Of a stretch of DNA of 64,000 nucleotides, positions 41,954-51,118 are shown piece after piece (the first letter of the stretch is position 1; each line of letters opens with the position of its first letter). The notes beneath the pieces are model-generated. The model ran no database searches. It saw nothing but the letters and a program-made list of their open reading frames with translations, and was not told the origin of the DNA. The translations under genes were made by a program, and so were the position numbers. This DNA is from an uncultured Lachnospiraceae bacterium (lineage in GTDB: Bacteria; Bacillota; Clostridia; Lachnospirales; Lachnospiraceae): assembly GCA_910586205.1 (NCBI GenBank), contig CAJUGD010000007.1, positions 81,418-145,417 on the forward strand, read 5' to 3'.

Positions 41954-43165
41954 TTACTCATACCGCAGCGCTTCGATAGGATCTTTTTTTGCCGCCTTAG
42001 AAGCCGGATACATCCCAAAAAAGATTCCCACCATCGCGGAAAATCCCACTGCCAAAAGCACGACTCCCGGCTTCACAATGGCCTGCACACCCAAAAGCGT
42101 ACCGCCGATCATCACCAGGCCGCCTCCTAAAAGGATCCCCACAATGCCTCCGCAGGCCGAGAGGATCGCCGACTCTGTGAGAAACTGAATCATAATGTCC
42201 CGGGTCCTGGCCCCTAAGCTCTTGCGGATTCCTATCTCCCGGGTACGCTCTGTCACGGACACCAGCATGATATTCATGATCCCGATTCCGCCCACCAGCA
42301 GGGAGATGGCCGCAATGCCTCCTACAGCAGCCGCCAATCCTCCCATCATGCTGTCCATCTGCCCCATTTCATCCTTGGCGCTGTTCAGACGAAAATCCTC
42401 CGGCGCCCGGTTCTTGCTCTTTGCCACATACAGCTTAAGCCTGTTATAAAATTCATCCATGGTCGCCTCATCTTTCGCATAGATGCGTATGGCATAAAAG
42501 TAATCATTGGGCCAGGTAAGAATCGTGTAAGGCAGAAATGCCTCGCCACCCTCTGTGTTGGCTCCCAGCATCATAGCCTGAAAGGGACTTAGCTTTTTGC
42601 GGTATATCCCCACCACGGTGTATTCCTCCGTGGTCCCGTAAAGGGTGGTCCGAAATGTCCTTCCCACTGCATTCTCCACACCGAACAGATTCATGGCGCT
42701 TGTGGTGTCCATCACCACATTCTTACGCCGCCCCAGCACATCCCCTTCATTCAGATACCGGCCATATACCATATTGACCGGCTGCACCTCCTGATAATTA
42801 TAATCAATTCCCGTGAAACTGAACTTGATCTTGGTCCTGCCGCTGACAACATCCGCAGAGACATAAGCTCTGCTGTCAATATAAGCGATCTCATCTCCAA
42901 ACACATCCTTGATCCGCTCCATCTCATCCAGCGTAAAATAATCGCTCTGACGCACATTATCCACCCAATAGCCAATGGACAAGTATGCCTGAGTCACCCC
43001 AATCTCCCTGTAAAGCCCTTCAAACATACTCCTCATGGTATCTCCGATAGACACAATGGAAATCACGGAACCGATTCCAATGATGATGCCTAACATGGTC
43101 AGAAACGAGCGCATTTTATTGGCACGAATGGCTGAAAATGCCATTTTCATATTCTCTATCAGCAT
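41954..43165 (-). CDS. MacB-type ABC permease, copy 2 (promoter-distal)
   Basis: 403 aa. Topology typical of FtsX/MacB exporters: one N-terminal helix (MRSFLTMLGIIIGIGSVISIVS), a ~220-residue extracytoplasmic domain, and three C-terminal helices (AAISLLVGGIGIMNIMLVSV, SACGGIVGILLGGGLVMIGG, LLAVGFSAMVGIFFGMYPA). The start is ATG 43163-43165 with GGAAGGA upstream. It is a close paralogue of the adjacent permease at 43258-44469, roughly four-fifths identical by eye. Both can pair with the single ATPase gene of the operon. Confidence 0.9.
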   Translation of the reverse strand: MLIENMKMAFSAIRANKMRSFLTMLGIIIGIGSVISIVSIGDTMRSMFEGLYREIGVTQAYLSIGYWVDNVRQSDYFTLDEMERIKDVFGDEIAYIDSRAYVSADVVSGRTKIKFSFTGIDYNYQEVQPVNMVYGRYLNEGDVLGRRKNVVMDTTSAMNLFGVENAVGRTFRTTLYGTTEEYTVVGIYRKKLSPFQAMMLGANTEGGEAFLPYTILTWPNDYFYAIRIYAKDEATMDEFYNRLKLYVAKSKNRAPEDFRLNSAKDEMGQMDSMMGGLAAAVGGIAAISLLVGGIGIMNIMLVSVTERTREIGIRKSLGARTRDIMIQFLTESAILSACGGIVGILLGGGLVMIGGTLLGVQAIVKPGVVLLAVGFSAMVGIFFGMYPASKAAKKDPIEALRYE

Positions 43166-43257
43166 AATATCACTTTCCTTCCGGCATTTTTCCACACGTT
43201 TTCCCGTTATGACAGGCTTTACCCGGATTCCGCCTTACCCATTTACAACTTTGTCCT

Positions 43258-44469
43258 TTATTCATACCGCAATGCCTCAATGGGATCCTTTTTTGCTGCC
43301 TTGGACGCCGGATAAATTCCAAAAAAGATCCCCACCATAGCGGAAAATCCCACTGCCAGCACCACTACCCCCGGCTTCACAATAGCCTTTACCCCCAAAA
43401 GGCTGCCTCCTAAGGTTACAATTCCCCCTCCCAGCAAAATCCCCAAAATTCCCCCGCAGGCAGACAGTATAGCTGACTCCGTTAAAAACTGTACCATAAT
43501 ATCCCAGGTTCTGGCTCCCAAACTTTTGCGTACCCCGATCTCCCTGGTACGCTCTGTCACAGACACCAGCATAATATTCATGATTCCGATTCCGCCCACC
43601 AAAAGGGAGATGGCGGCAATACCTCCGACCGCTGTAGCCAGGCCGCCCATCATACTGTCCCACTGTCCCATCTGATCCTTAGCGGATATCATACGGAAAT
43701 CTTCCGGGTTTCTGTCTTTTGATTTGGCTACATAATTTTTAATATTTTCAAAAAGCGCATCCATGGTCTCCTCATCCTTAGCAAAAAACCGGATATCGTA
43801 GAAACGGTCATTGGGCCAGGTCAGGATAGTATATGGAAGAAACGCCTCACCGCCTTCTGTGTTGGCGCCCAGCATCATGGCCTGAAACGGGTTCAGATCC
43901 TTGCGGTATACCCCTACCACGGTGTACTCATCTGTAGTGCCGTAAATGGTGGTGCGGAAGGTCTTTCCCACCGCATTCTCCACACCGAACAAATTCATGG
44001 CGCTTACCGTATCCATCACCACATTCTTACGTCTCCCCAGCACATCCCCTTCATTGAGATACCGGCCGTATACCATATTGACGGGCTGCACCTCCTGATA
44101 ATTATAATCAATTCCCGTGTAACTGAAATTCACGGTGGTCCTGGCACAGACTGCATCTCCGGATGTCATGGCGTCACTGTCAATATAAGCAATCTCATCT
44201 CCGAAAATTTCCTTGATCCGTTCCATCTCATCCAGAGTAAAGTAATCGCTTTCCCGCCAGTCATCCACCCAGTAGCCAATGGCAATATATGCTTGCGTAA
44301 TCCCTATCTTCCGGTACAATTCCTCAAACATGCCCCGCATGGTATCTCCAATGGACACAATCGCGATCACGGAACCGATTCCGATAATAATTCCCAGCAT
44401 AGTCAGAAAGGAACGCATTTTATTGGCACGGATGGCTGAAAATGCCATTAACATATTCTCTATCAGCAT
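43258..44469 (-). CDS. MacB-type ABC permease, copy 1
   Basis: 403 aa, same length and topology as the next gene: MLIENMLMAFSAIRANKMRS at the N-terminus, a large extracytoplasmic domain with GRYLNEGDVLGRRKNVVMDT, and the ERTREIGVRKSLGA coupling helix between C-terminal membrane segments. The ATG follows the ATPase stop by 3 bp. The two permeases differ mainly in the extracytoplasmic domain (for example DSDAMTSGDAVCARTT versus DSRAYVSADVVSGRTK). That pattern suggests duplication then divergence, perhaps into a heterodimer. Confidence 0.9.
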   Translation of the reverse strand: MLIENMLMAFSAIRANKMRSFLTMLGIIIGIGSVIAIVSIGDTMRGMFEELYRKIGITQAYIAIGYWVDDWRESDYFTLDEMERIKEIFGDEIAYIDSDAMTSGDAVCARTTVNFSYTGIDYNYQEVQPVNMVYGRYLNEGDVLGRRKNVVMDTVSAMNLFGVENAVGKTFRTTIYGTTDEYTVVGVYRKDLNPFQAMMLGANTEGGEAFLPYTILTWPNDRFYDIRFFAKDEETMDALFENIKNYVAKSKDRNPEDFRMISAKDQMGQWDSMMGGLATAVGGIAAISLLVGGIGIMNIMLVSVTERTREIGVRKSLGARTWDIMVQFLTESAILSACGGILGILLGGGIVTLGGSLLGVKAIVKPGVVVLAVGFSAMVGIFFGIYPASKAAKKDPIEALRYE

Positions 44470-44472
44470 AAC

Positions 44473-45327
44473 TCACCCTTCTTCCCCTGGCTTTCTCGGC
44501 ACATTCGGACAGTCGCTGAGGATCTGCCCGTCCCGAAACCGGATAATCCTCTCCGTAAACGCCGCGATCTCCTCCTCATGAGTCACAACCACCACCGTAG
44601 TCCCCTCCTTATGAAGCTGGGAAAACAGCTCCATAATCTCAACAGAAGCCGCTGTATCCAGATTTCCTGTAGGCTCGTCAGCCAACAGGAGAGGCGGCTC
44701 ATTTGCCAGTGCACGGGCAATGGCCACTCTCTGACGCTGGCCGCCGGACAGTTCATTAGGCATATGCTCTGCCCGCTTCCCAAGGCCCACCCGCTCTAAA
44801 AGCTCCCTGGCCCTCTGCTCCCGAAACCGTTTATTCTTGCGGGCATAAGTCATAGGCAGCTCTACATTTTTAAGAGCTGAGGTTCTGGAGATCAGATTAA
44901 ATGACTGAAAGACAAATCCGATCTTCCTGTTCCGTATCAAAGACAGCTCATCCGGATTCATAGCCGCCACATCCACCCCGTCCAGATAATAATGGCCCAT
45001 GGAAGGCCGATCCAAGCATCCCAAAATATTCATGAGCGTAGATTTTCCTGACCCGGACTGACCCATGATTGCCACAAATTCCCCCCGGTGTATGGTCAAA
45101 TTGATTCTCTTTAATCCTAATACCTTTAAAGCCCCTGTATCATAGATCTTCACCAGATCCTCCAGGTGAATCAGCTCCTCGCTGACATTTTCCGTTATGT
45201 ATTCCGGAAGCTTTTGATTCTTCTTAAGCCCCTTTAGCCATGCGCCGGAAAGCTTCGGCAAATCTTTCCCTGGCTTATGCATCCTGTCAGGCTTTTCCTT
45301 TATATTTCCACGATTCAACAGTCCCAT
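44473..45327 (-). CDS. MacB-type ABC ATPase with N-terminal extension
   Basis: 284 aa. Walker A GQSGSGKST, signature LSGGQRQRVAIARAL, Walker B LLLADEPTGNLDT and switch VVTHEE match the LolD/MacB class. The first ~50 residues (basic, KPGKDLPKLSGAWLKGLKKNQ) are extra compared with usual family length and may contact the adaptor or permeases. GGAGG is 8 nt before the ATG. It powers export by mechanotransmission rather than transport through the membrane domain. Confidence 0.92.
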   Translation of the reverse strand: MGLLNRGNIKEKPDRMHKPGKDLPKLSGAWLKGLKKNQKLPEYITENVSEELIHLEDLVKIYDTGALKVLGLKRINLTIHRGEFVAIMGQSGSGKSTLMNILGCLDRPSMGHYYLDGVDVAAMNPDELSLIRNRKIGFVFQSFNLISRTSALKNVELPMTYARKNKRFREQRARELLERVGLGKRAEHMPNELSGGQRQRVAIARALANEPPLLLADEPTGNLDTAASVEIMELFSQLHKEGTTVVVVTHEEEIAAFTERIIRFRDGQILSDCPNVPRKPGEEG

Positions 45328-45343
45328 TAGCTATCCTCCGCTG

Positions 45344-46669
45344 TCATTGAACCGGGGATGCTGCAACGGCCATGCCATCCACCAGAAAAGCCATAGGCGA
45401 AGCAATATAGAAAAGCCCTTCTGTCAGGCCATCCCCCTTCACTTCCACCTCCACGTCGCTTTCCACTCCGGTCTCCACAGGAATCATTTTCACCACATTA
45501 TTTTCCACTGAAGCCAGATAAGTGTTTCCTTCCTTTTCAATCAAAGCTCCCATGGGCACCACCCAGGTATCCTTTGACTCATTAAGCACAATCTGCGCCC
45601 TGGCCGTAATCCCTGCAATCAACTTGGTATTTTTGTTCTGGATCTGAATCGTAGTAGGAATGACCCTTTCTGTGGAGCCGCCTCCCTTTTCCTCACCTGT
45701 AGGAGAAATGGAGGTGATGAGCCCTTCTTCTGTCTCCCCGCCAAGAATATCCGCCGAGATCTCTGCCTTCTGCCCCACCTTTACCTTGCCGATGGAATAC
45801 TCGCTGACATTGATCTTCATTTCCAGTTTTTCCAGGTTATCAATCACAAATAAAGGCCGGTCATCATCCACGGTATCTGCAAAACGTCCGACCCTGGAGT
45901 TGACCCTCACAACCGTGCCGTCAATGGGGCTTTTCACCTCCACATCTTCCAGCTCCTTTTTCTTCTTCTCCAGCTCAAACTCCGCATTCCGAATCCTTAA
46001 ATCATAGGACTCATTGGCCACCGGCTTCCCGCCCTGAAGATGAAATGCCGAAACTTGTCTTGACGCTTCTGCCAGCACGTCCCTGGCCGCCTCCAGCTCC
46101 ATCTGGGAAACATCGCCTCCCGCATAAAGCATAGCCTTTCGGTCATAATCCCTCTTTGCCGCCAGTTCATCCTGTCTGGCCTTTGCATACCCGATCTCAG
46201 CCTGAAGCTGTGCCTCATTCCTCTCTGCAACTGCCAGATTATAGGCGTTCTGCGCTATTTCCACCTCTTTCTGCACATCTTCCGAGTCCAGCCGGGCAAG
46301 CACCTGCCCTGCTGTCACCTTATCCCCTTCCTTTACAAGAATCTCCAGGATCTCCGCATGAAGGCGGGATACCACTTCTGCACTGTCTGTACCGGAAACA
46401 GGGCCGCTGATGGAAAGCACCTCCTCCACGTCTCCCTTCTCAAGAGGAACTGTGGAAACCATCACTGCCCCGTCGTTTCCTCCCCCTTTCATCTTCATCA
46501 CCACAAACAGAGCGGCAGCCACAGCCACCACTCCTACAGCAATCTTCTTTCTCCTGCTCCAGTTCTTCCACCCCTTAAGCTTCCCTGACTTTCTCTTTCC
46601 CTTCTTTTTCCCCGGCCCATCCTCTGCCATCAGCTCAGCCAGCCCGTTTTCAAATTCCTGATCTGTCAT
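45344..46669 (-). CDS. MacA/HlyD-family efflux adaptor
   Basis: 441 aa. A single N-terminal anchor (KIAVGVVAVAAALFVVMKMKG, about residues 43-63) follows a basic cytosolic segment. Then come a split biotinyl-lipoyl-like domain (EILVKEGDKVTAGQVLARLDSE ... VKSPIDGTVVRVNSRVG) around a coiled-coil hairpin (about 155-250), and beta-barrel domains. It links the MacB-like permeases to the outside of the cell. The first gene of a four-gene operon (adaptor, ATPase, permease, permease). GAGGAG is 7 nt before the ATG. Confidence 0.9.
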   Translation of the reverse strand: MTDQEFENGLAELMAEDGPGKKKGKRKSGKLKGWKNWSRRKKIAVGVVAVAAALFVVMKMKGGGNDGAVMVSTVPLEKGDVEEVLSISGPVSGTDSAEVVSRLHAEILEILVKEGDKVTAGQVLARLDSEDVQKEVEIAQNAYNLAVAERNEAQLQAEIGYAKARQDELAAKRDYDRKAMLYAGGDVSQMELEAARDVLAEASRQVSAFHLQGGKPVANESYDLRIRNAEFELEKKKKELEDVEVKSPIDGTVVRVNSRVGRFADTVDDDRPLFVIDNLEKLEMKINVSEYSIGKVKVGQKAEISADILGGETEEGLITSISPTGEEKGGGSTERVIPTTIQIQNKNTKLIAGITARAQIVLNESKDTWVVPMGALIEKEGNTYLASVENNVVKMIPVETGVESDVEVEVKGDGLTEGLFYIASPMAFLVDGMAVAASPVQ

Positions 46670-46739
46670 CTCAAACTCCTCTTTCCAGTCATTTCTTCAT
46701 TTTCTCCTCAATCCCCATTCATTTCCCCCTGTTCCTTCT

Positions 46740-46792
46740 ATGTACTCTCGGAGTCTCCCCATATCTGCTTTTGCGATACTCCGAGAGTACAT
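46740..46792. promoter_or_regulatory. 15-bp inverted repeat downstream of the MacA promoter (operator-like)
   Basis: ATGTACTCTCGGAGT (46740-46754) and ACTCCGAGAGTACAT (46778-46792) are perfectly complementary. Each arm also contains a small palindrome ACTC-3 nt-GAGT. The position just after the -10 box suggests repressor binding, but an mRNA hairpin is also possible. Confidence 0.6.
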
Positions 46793-46796
46793 TTCT

Positions 46797-46825
46797 ATCC
46801 TACTCCCATTCTTGTTATCCGTCAA
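46797..46825 (-). promoter_or_regulatory. Promoter of the MacAB-like operon
   Basis: Minus strand TTGACG (46820-46825), 17-nt spacer, TAGGAT (46797-46802). Confidence 0.6.
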
Positions 46826-46863
46826 TCCATTTTACCCCCCCTGAACTTGTCAACCTTATTTTG

Positions 46864-49212
46864 TTACTGTTCAGGAGTTCTATTCTCCGCTCTGTCCCAA
46901 ATATACTCCGGCGCCATTCCTTTCGGGAACCTTACCGGCACACTCATATTCCAATCCCCATCTTCCCCGTCTTCATAGTTCTTTTCTATATCCTCCTGTG
47001 TCTCCGGATTCCAGGCCATCAGATAAACATCCAGCTCCTCAGTCTTGAAAAAGGGATTATAATGACACAATGCCTTTGACACCAGCATCTTGCGAAGCTC
47101 CATAACTTTCTCTTTATCCCTGATATGAAAACGCCCCCCGGATGTTAAGGTCCAATACTCTTCATCATAAAAATCCGGATCCGTATTCCCGATATGTTCT
47201 TGATAGCCCGTTACAAATCCGTCATTCAGCTCCACCCGGACTGCCCTCACATCCAATCCGTCCAAATACCCGCCGCATTTCACTCCCTGAGCCTGTAAAA
47301 GCCCTATCGTCTCTGTAAAAGAAGGATACACCGGATAAAAGTCCTTGTCAAATATATCCGTGCTGCGCCATGAATTATATCCTCCGTTATCCAGATACCA
47401 TTCCTCAGCATTCTCTCCCAAAGCTTCCTGCCTTCTCCACCAGTCTATGGCTTCATCATCCTCAGTCTTGCTGAAACGGATCAATCCCACGGGCGCTTCC
47501 TTTTCCATTCTCTCCACGGTCATAGCCTGAAACTCTCTCTGATAGCTCTCAAAAAGCAATGTCTTTTCCTGCTCTGACAGGTTATCCAAACAGATTTCTT
47601 TTTTATTGTCACTATTCCTATATTCTCCCCGGAAACGGACAGAAGACACTTGATCCGCTGTCATGGACAAAAGGGGAAAGACCCCTCTCTGAAATTCCTC
47701 ATTCTCATACAAGCTCCGGACTGCCGGCTGCACCTGGCTGTCATCAAGCGGCATATGATAAACACGGCTCACCTTTCTTCCGCTTTTTAAGGTATAGCAG
47801 ATCTCCACCTGGCTCCAGACAGCTCTGTCGTTTGCACTATTCCTGTATTCATTCCTCTTATTTTCATTCAGGCACTCTATTCCTGCAGACGCAAGAGCCA
47901 GAAGGTTCTCTGTGTCATGATACTTCATGTTTTTCATAATATTCTCACGGGAAGAATAATCATTCGCCCATTCGTAATGTCCATCCGGATACTGCTTTGT
48001 ATGTCCGTAAGACACCCAATTCGTCAGTTGGCTTATATTGACAGACGCCTCCTGAACCTGCCCTGCCTTCGGGAGATACCGGTCATATCCCAGCAGATCA
48101 TACCGAAACACCACGAAAATCAAGACAGCCGCTGCCATGCAGCATCCCATCTGCAGCTTATGGGAGAACAATTTCCTAAAGTCAAAATGATAGATAATTT
48201 CCACTACACAGTGGCAGACGCCGCCGCCAAACACAATGCCGAATACAGCCCAACCCATGGAACCGCGCACAGCATAGAAAAACAGTCCCAGCCCCATGGC
48301 AGACAACATGGTCAGCAAAATCCGGATAACCGGGCAGGATACGGGAAATGCCATAGCCTTCCCTGCTGCCTCTGACGGACGTTTCCGGTACAAAAAACAG
48401 CCAAATACTGCCAGGCCCAAAGATACCATCCAGGCTATGAGCACCGGCACTGCCATGGGAGCCGGTTCCTGATACTGGTGCGCATTTCTTCCGAGCTGAT
48501 AAATATATTCCGAAACCGGCGACATCCGAATCCCATACATCAAAACACGGTCTGAAAAAAAACCCGGCAGATAGGAAGCATAGGTGTGAAAAAAGCTGGA
48601 AAGATATCCTGTCAGGAGTCCCACCGCCATAGGCATATAAAACGCAAACACCATGGTTCCCAAAAATCCAATGACCAGATGTCCTGTCATCATGGCTGCC
48701 ACCACCACAGTGGCATACATTAAAATAAAATACGTAATATGAAGCCCGAAAGCAGCCAGAGCTACCTGCCACAGCCTCATGCCGCTTGCCCCGTTAGCGA
48801 TTCCCACCAGCACGGCCAATACCTGACAAATCCCATAAGGCACAGCCAAGATCAAAATCCCGTCCAGAAAATTAACAGCAAAAAGCTTTTCCCTCCTTAC
48901 CGGAATCCCATGGTAAAAATCCACCTTGCTTTTGGAATTGAGAAATGAAAAGCTGCTGAGTCCGCAGATCAGCGAAGACACCATCATCAAAAATACGGTC
49001 ATCCCACAGTTAAAAGACAGCCACCGGACAAGCTCCCTTTCATAGTTAGCCACACCCTTGGCATGATTTACATACTCCTTGATCTCACCGGCCGTAAATG
49101 CCGCTACCACCGGGTAGAACAAAAAGAATCCCAGACTGAGCAATGCCACTGCCCAAATTCGTCTTTTCAAATCCTCTTTCATCAGCTTAAAAAATAAGTT
49201 TCTTGATGTCAT
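46864..49212 (-). CDS. ABC-2-type permease with large extracytoplasmic region
   Basis: 782 aa. About nine to ten hydrophobic segments fill residues 15-400 (VALLSLGFFLFYPVVAAFTA, MTVFLMMVSSLICGLSSFSF, VLIFVVFRYDLL). The C-terminal ~370 residues are soluble (ASVNISQLTNWVSYG onwards) and match no domain I recognise. The start is ATG 49210-49212 with GGAGG 9 nt upstream, overlapping the end of the ATPase gene by 26 bp, so translation is coupled. Together with the ATPase and a YtrA-type repressor it forms a YtrBCD-like envelope-stress transporter. Confidence 0.8.
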   Translation of the reverse strand: MTSRNLFFKLMKEDLKRRIWAVALLSLGFFLFYPVVAAFTAGEIKEYVNHAKGVANYERELVRWLSFNCGMTVFLMMVSSLICGLSSFSFLNSKSKVDFYHGIPVRREKLFAVNFLDGILILAVPYGICQVLAVLVGIANGASGMRLWQVALAAFGLHITYFILMYATVVVAAMMTGHLVIGFLGTMVFAFYMPMAVGLLTGYLSSFFHTYASYLPGFFSDRVLMYGIRMSPVSEYIYQLGRNAHQYQEPAPMAVPVLIAWMVSLGLAVFGCFLYRKRPSEAAGKAMAFPVSCPVIRILLTMLSAMGLGLFFYAVRGSMGWAVFGIVFGGGVCHCVVEIIYHFDFRKLFSHKLQMGCCMAAAVLIFVVFRYDLLGYDRYLPKAGQVQEASVNISQLTNWVSYGHTKQYPDGHYEWANDYSSRENIMKNMKYHDTENLLALASAGIECLNENKRNEYRNSANDRAVWSQVEICYTLKSGRKVSRVYHMPLDDSQVQPAVRSLYENEEFQRGVFPLLSMTADQVSSVRFRGEYRNSDNKKEICLDNLSEQEKTLLFESYQREFQAMTVERMEKEAPVGLIRFSKTEDDEAIDWWRRQEALGENAEEWYLDNGGYNSWRSTDIFDKDFYPVYPSFTETIGLLQAQGVKCGGYLDGLDVRAVRVELNDGFVTGYQEHIGNTDPDFYDEEYWTLTSGGRFHIRDKEKVMELRKMLVSKALCHYNPFFKTEELDVYLMAWNPETQEDIEKNYEDGEDGDWNMSVPVRFPKGMAPEYIWDRAENRTPEQ

Positions 49213-50086
49213 AGCCCACAACCTCCGTTTCACTGATAAAGATTTCCTCCAATGATAAAGGAATAGTCTCATAAAATACAGGATTTGCTGTCTGCATCAC
49301 GTGCTCCACACGGCTTAAATCTCCCCGGACCGTCAAAGTCAGGAGTCTTCCCCTTCTCTCTGTCTTAATGATCTCCATTCCTGTCAGTTCTTCCGGCTCC
49401 ATGCCCTCTGAAAGCACACACTGAACTTTGTGAATACTCATTTTCATCTCATCCAAATCCCGGCTGAGAAGAATCCCTCCCTTATGGAGAAGCCCCACAT
49501 GGTCGCAGATATCCTCCAGCTCCCGCAGATTGTGAGACGCAATAATAGGTGTGAGCTGGCGCTCCTCCATATCATTTGCAAAAATACTTTTGACTGCCTG
49601 ACGCATCACAGGGTCCAGCCCGTCAAAGGTCTCGTCACAGAACAGATAATCTGTCCCTGCACAGACACCGCAGATCACTGACACCTGCTTTTTCATTCCC
49701 TTGGAAAAGGTATTGATCTTCCGGCTCTCATCCAGATCAAAGCTCCGCATCAGCCCATGAAACCGCTCCTTGTCAAAAGAAGGATACACGATCTTATAGT
49801 AAGCCATCATATCCCTGGGTGTGGAATTGCTAAAAAAATACTGATCGTCTGATATATAGAAAAACTTCCTCTTGGCATCTTCGTTCTCAAACACCTCCAT
49901 CCCGTCAATGGTAATGGTTCCTCCGTCCGGCTTAAGCACTCCTGCTGCCATCCGAAGGAAAGTGCTCTTTCCGGCGCCATTCGTCCCAATCAGCCCAAAT
50001 ACACTGCCGTCCCGGATCTGCGCATTAATATTGTCCACCGCCACAATGTCGTCAAACCGCTTTGTCAGGTTTACTGCCTCTATCAT
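49187..50086 (-). CDS. ABC transporter ATP-binding protein (YtrB/CcmA-like)
   Basis: 299 aa. Walker A GTNGAGKST, a TFSKGMKKQ signature (the usual LSGGQ is degenerate), Walker B YLFCDETFDGLDP and IIASHNLRELED. A ~80-residue C-terminal domain follows. It energises the adjacent ABC-2 permease. GGAGGG lies 8 nt before the ATG. It is 16 bp downstream of the GntR repressor gene in the same operon. Confidence 0.92.
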   Translation of the reverse strand: MIEAVNLTKRFDDIVAVDNINAQIRDGSVFGLIGTNGAGKSTFLRMAAGVLKPDGGTITIDGMEVFENEDAKRKFFYISDDQYFFSNSTPRDMMAYYKIVYPSFDKERFHGLMRSFDLDESRKINTFSKGMKKQVSVICGVCAGTDYLFCDETFDGLDPVMRQAVKSIFANDMEERQLTPIIASHNLRELEDICDHVGLLHKGGILLSRDLDEMKMSIHKVQCVLSEGMEPEELTGMEIIKTERRGRLLTLTVRGDLSRVEHVMQTANPVFYETIPLSLEEIFISETEVVGYDIKKLIF

Positions 50087-50101
50087 CCTGTTATCCCTCC
50101 T

Positions 50102-50575
50102 TCACTCATTCTTGACCAACAATGCCTCGCTGCTTTCCTGTATAGCTTCCAAACACAGCTCTATGGGGTCTGTCTGCACCGGATTGTGCTCATGGCTTCC
50201 TGTTGTCCCCGGGCTTTTGTCATATGCCTGACCGGCTGCCGTCACAAATTCATCACGCTTCATGCCAATGGTCTTTGCCTCCTTAGCCAACCCCCCCATT
50301 TTTCTTTCCATCTCCTCTTTTCTTGCCTGCCGCAGCTTGCGGATGCTTCCCACAAAGCTGCCCCTTCCTTTGATCGAATATGTGTATCCCCTGCGTTCCA
50401 GCTCTCCGTAAGCACGCTGAATGGTATTTGGGTTAATCGACAGCTCCATAGCAAGACTTCTCACGGAAGGCATCTGACTGTCCTCCTCTAAAATCCCCAG
50501 CATCATAAGCTCTTGAAGCCTTTCCGCTACCTGCTCATAGATTGGCCGGCTGTCCTTTAAATCCAGCAGAATCAT
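50102..50575 (-). CDS. GntR-family regulator, YtrA subfamily
   Basis: 157 aa. The winged helix occupies about 8-75 (PIYEQVAERLQELMMLGILEEDSQMPS, INPNTIQRAYGELERRGYTYSIKGRGSFV); the short C-terminal tail lacks an FCD or UTRA domain, which defines the YtrA type. It should repress its own operon through the AGTGTA...TACACT site upstream. Many family members respond to cell-envelope antibiotics. AGGAG is 7 nt before the ATG. Confidence 0.9.
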   Translation of the reverse strand: MILLDLKDSRPIYEQVAERLQELMMLGILEEDSQMPSVRSLAMELSINPNTIQRAYGELERRGYTYSIKGRGSFVGSIRKLRQARKEEMERKMGGLAKEAKTIGMKRDEFVTAAGQAYDKSPGTTGSHEHNPVQTDPIELCLEAIQESSEALLVKNE

Positions 50576-50606
50576 CTATATTCTCCTTTCTCTCCAGCCT
50601 TTGTTG

Positions 50607-50637
50607 ATAAGTGTACTAAGATTGTTAATACACTTAT
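50607..50637. promoter_or_regulatory. YtrA-type operator
   Basis: ATAAGTGTA, 13-nt spacer, TACACTTAT: a perfect inverted repeat overlapping the -10 region of the GntR-ABC operon promoter. Confidence 0.75.
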
Positions 50638-50661
50638 ACCATACATTTCCACCATACGCAA
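50633..50661 (-). promoter_or_regulatory. Promoter of the GntR-ABC operon
   Basis: Minus strand TTGCGT (50656-50661), 17-nt spacer, TATAAG (50633-50638), with the operator overlapping the -10 box. Confidence 0.6.
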
Positions 50662-50786
50662 CAACAAAATACTTAAGAAATTGTTAAGTGCCATTTGCTG
50701 AAATTCTGCTAAGATGAAAACGCTTCAAAAAAAGGCAGAAAAACCGGCAGTTTATTTAAATTTCACCTCATATGTAATACATACGC

Positions 50787-50815
50787 TTGCTTCCAGCATA
50801 CAATAGTGCTATAAT
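50787..50815 (+). promoter_or_regulatory. Promoter of the RelB/YoeB module
   Basis: TTGCTT (50787-50792), 17-nt spacer, TATAAT (50810-50815), about 33 nt before the antitoxin start. Confidence 0.7.
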
Positions 50816-50848
50816 AATTATAAGGTGAATACGAAAGGAGAGATATCT

Positions 50849-51118
50849 ATGGCACTGGCAACCTTAACCGCAAGAGTAGACGAAAAAGACAAGGCCAGCT
50901 TTGACACCTTCTGCTCCAATGTTGGCCTAAATACTTCTACTGCAATCAATCTTTTTGTGAAAGCAGTTTTACGCGAAAACCGCATCCCGTTTGAGATCAC
51001 CCAGACCACCGACCCCTTCTTCTCCGAGGCGAACATGGCCTATGTGAAGAAATCCGTCCAGGAGCTGAGGGCCGGGAAAGGCACTGCCCATGAACTGATT
51101 GAGGTGAATGATGAGTGA
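50849..51118 (+). CDS. relB: RelB/DinJ-family antitoxin
   Basis: 89 aa. N-terminal RHH-type dimerisation domain ATLTARVDEKDKASFDTFCSNVGLNTSTAINLFVKAVL matches RelB/DinJ, with a charged, flexible C-terminal half that would wrap the toxin. It should bind its own promoter and neutralise a RelE-superfamily mRNA interferase. The start is ATG 50849 with GGAG 8 nt upstream. The stop overlaps the toxin start region (GATGAGTGA), the normal arrangement of such modules. Confidence 0.88.
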   Translation: MALATLTARVDEKDKASFDTFCSNVGLNTSTAINLFVKAVLRENRIPFEITQTTDPFFSEANMAYVKKSVQELRAGKGTAHELIEVNDE

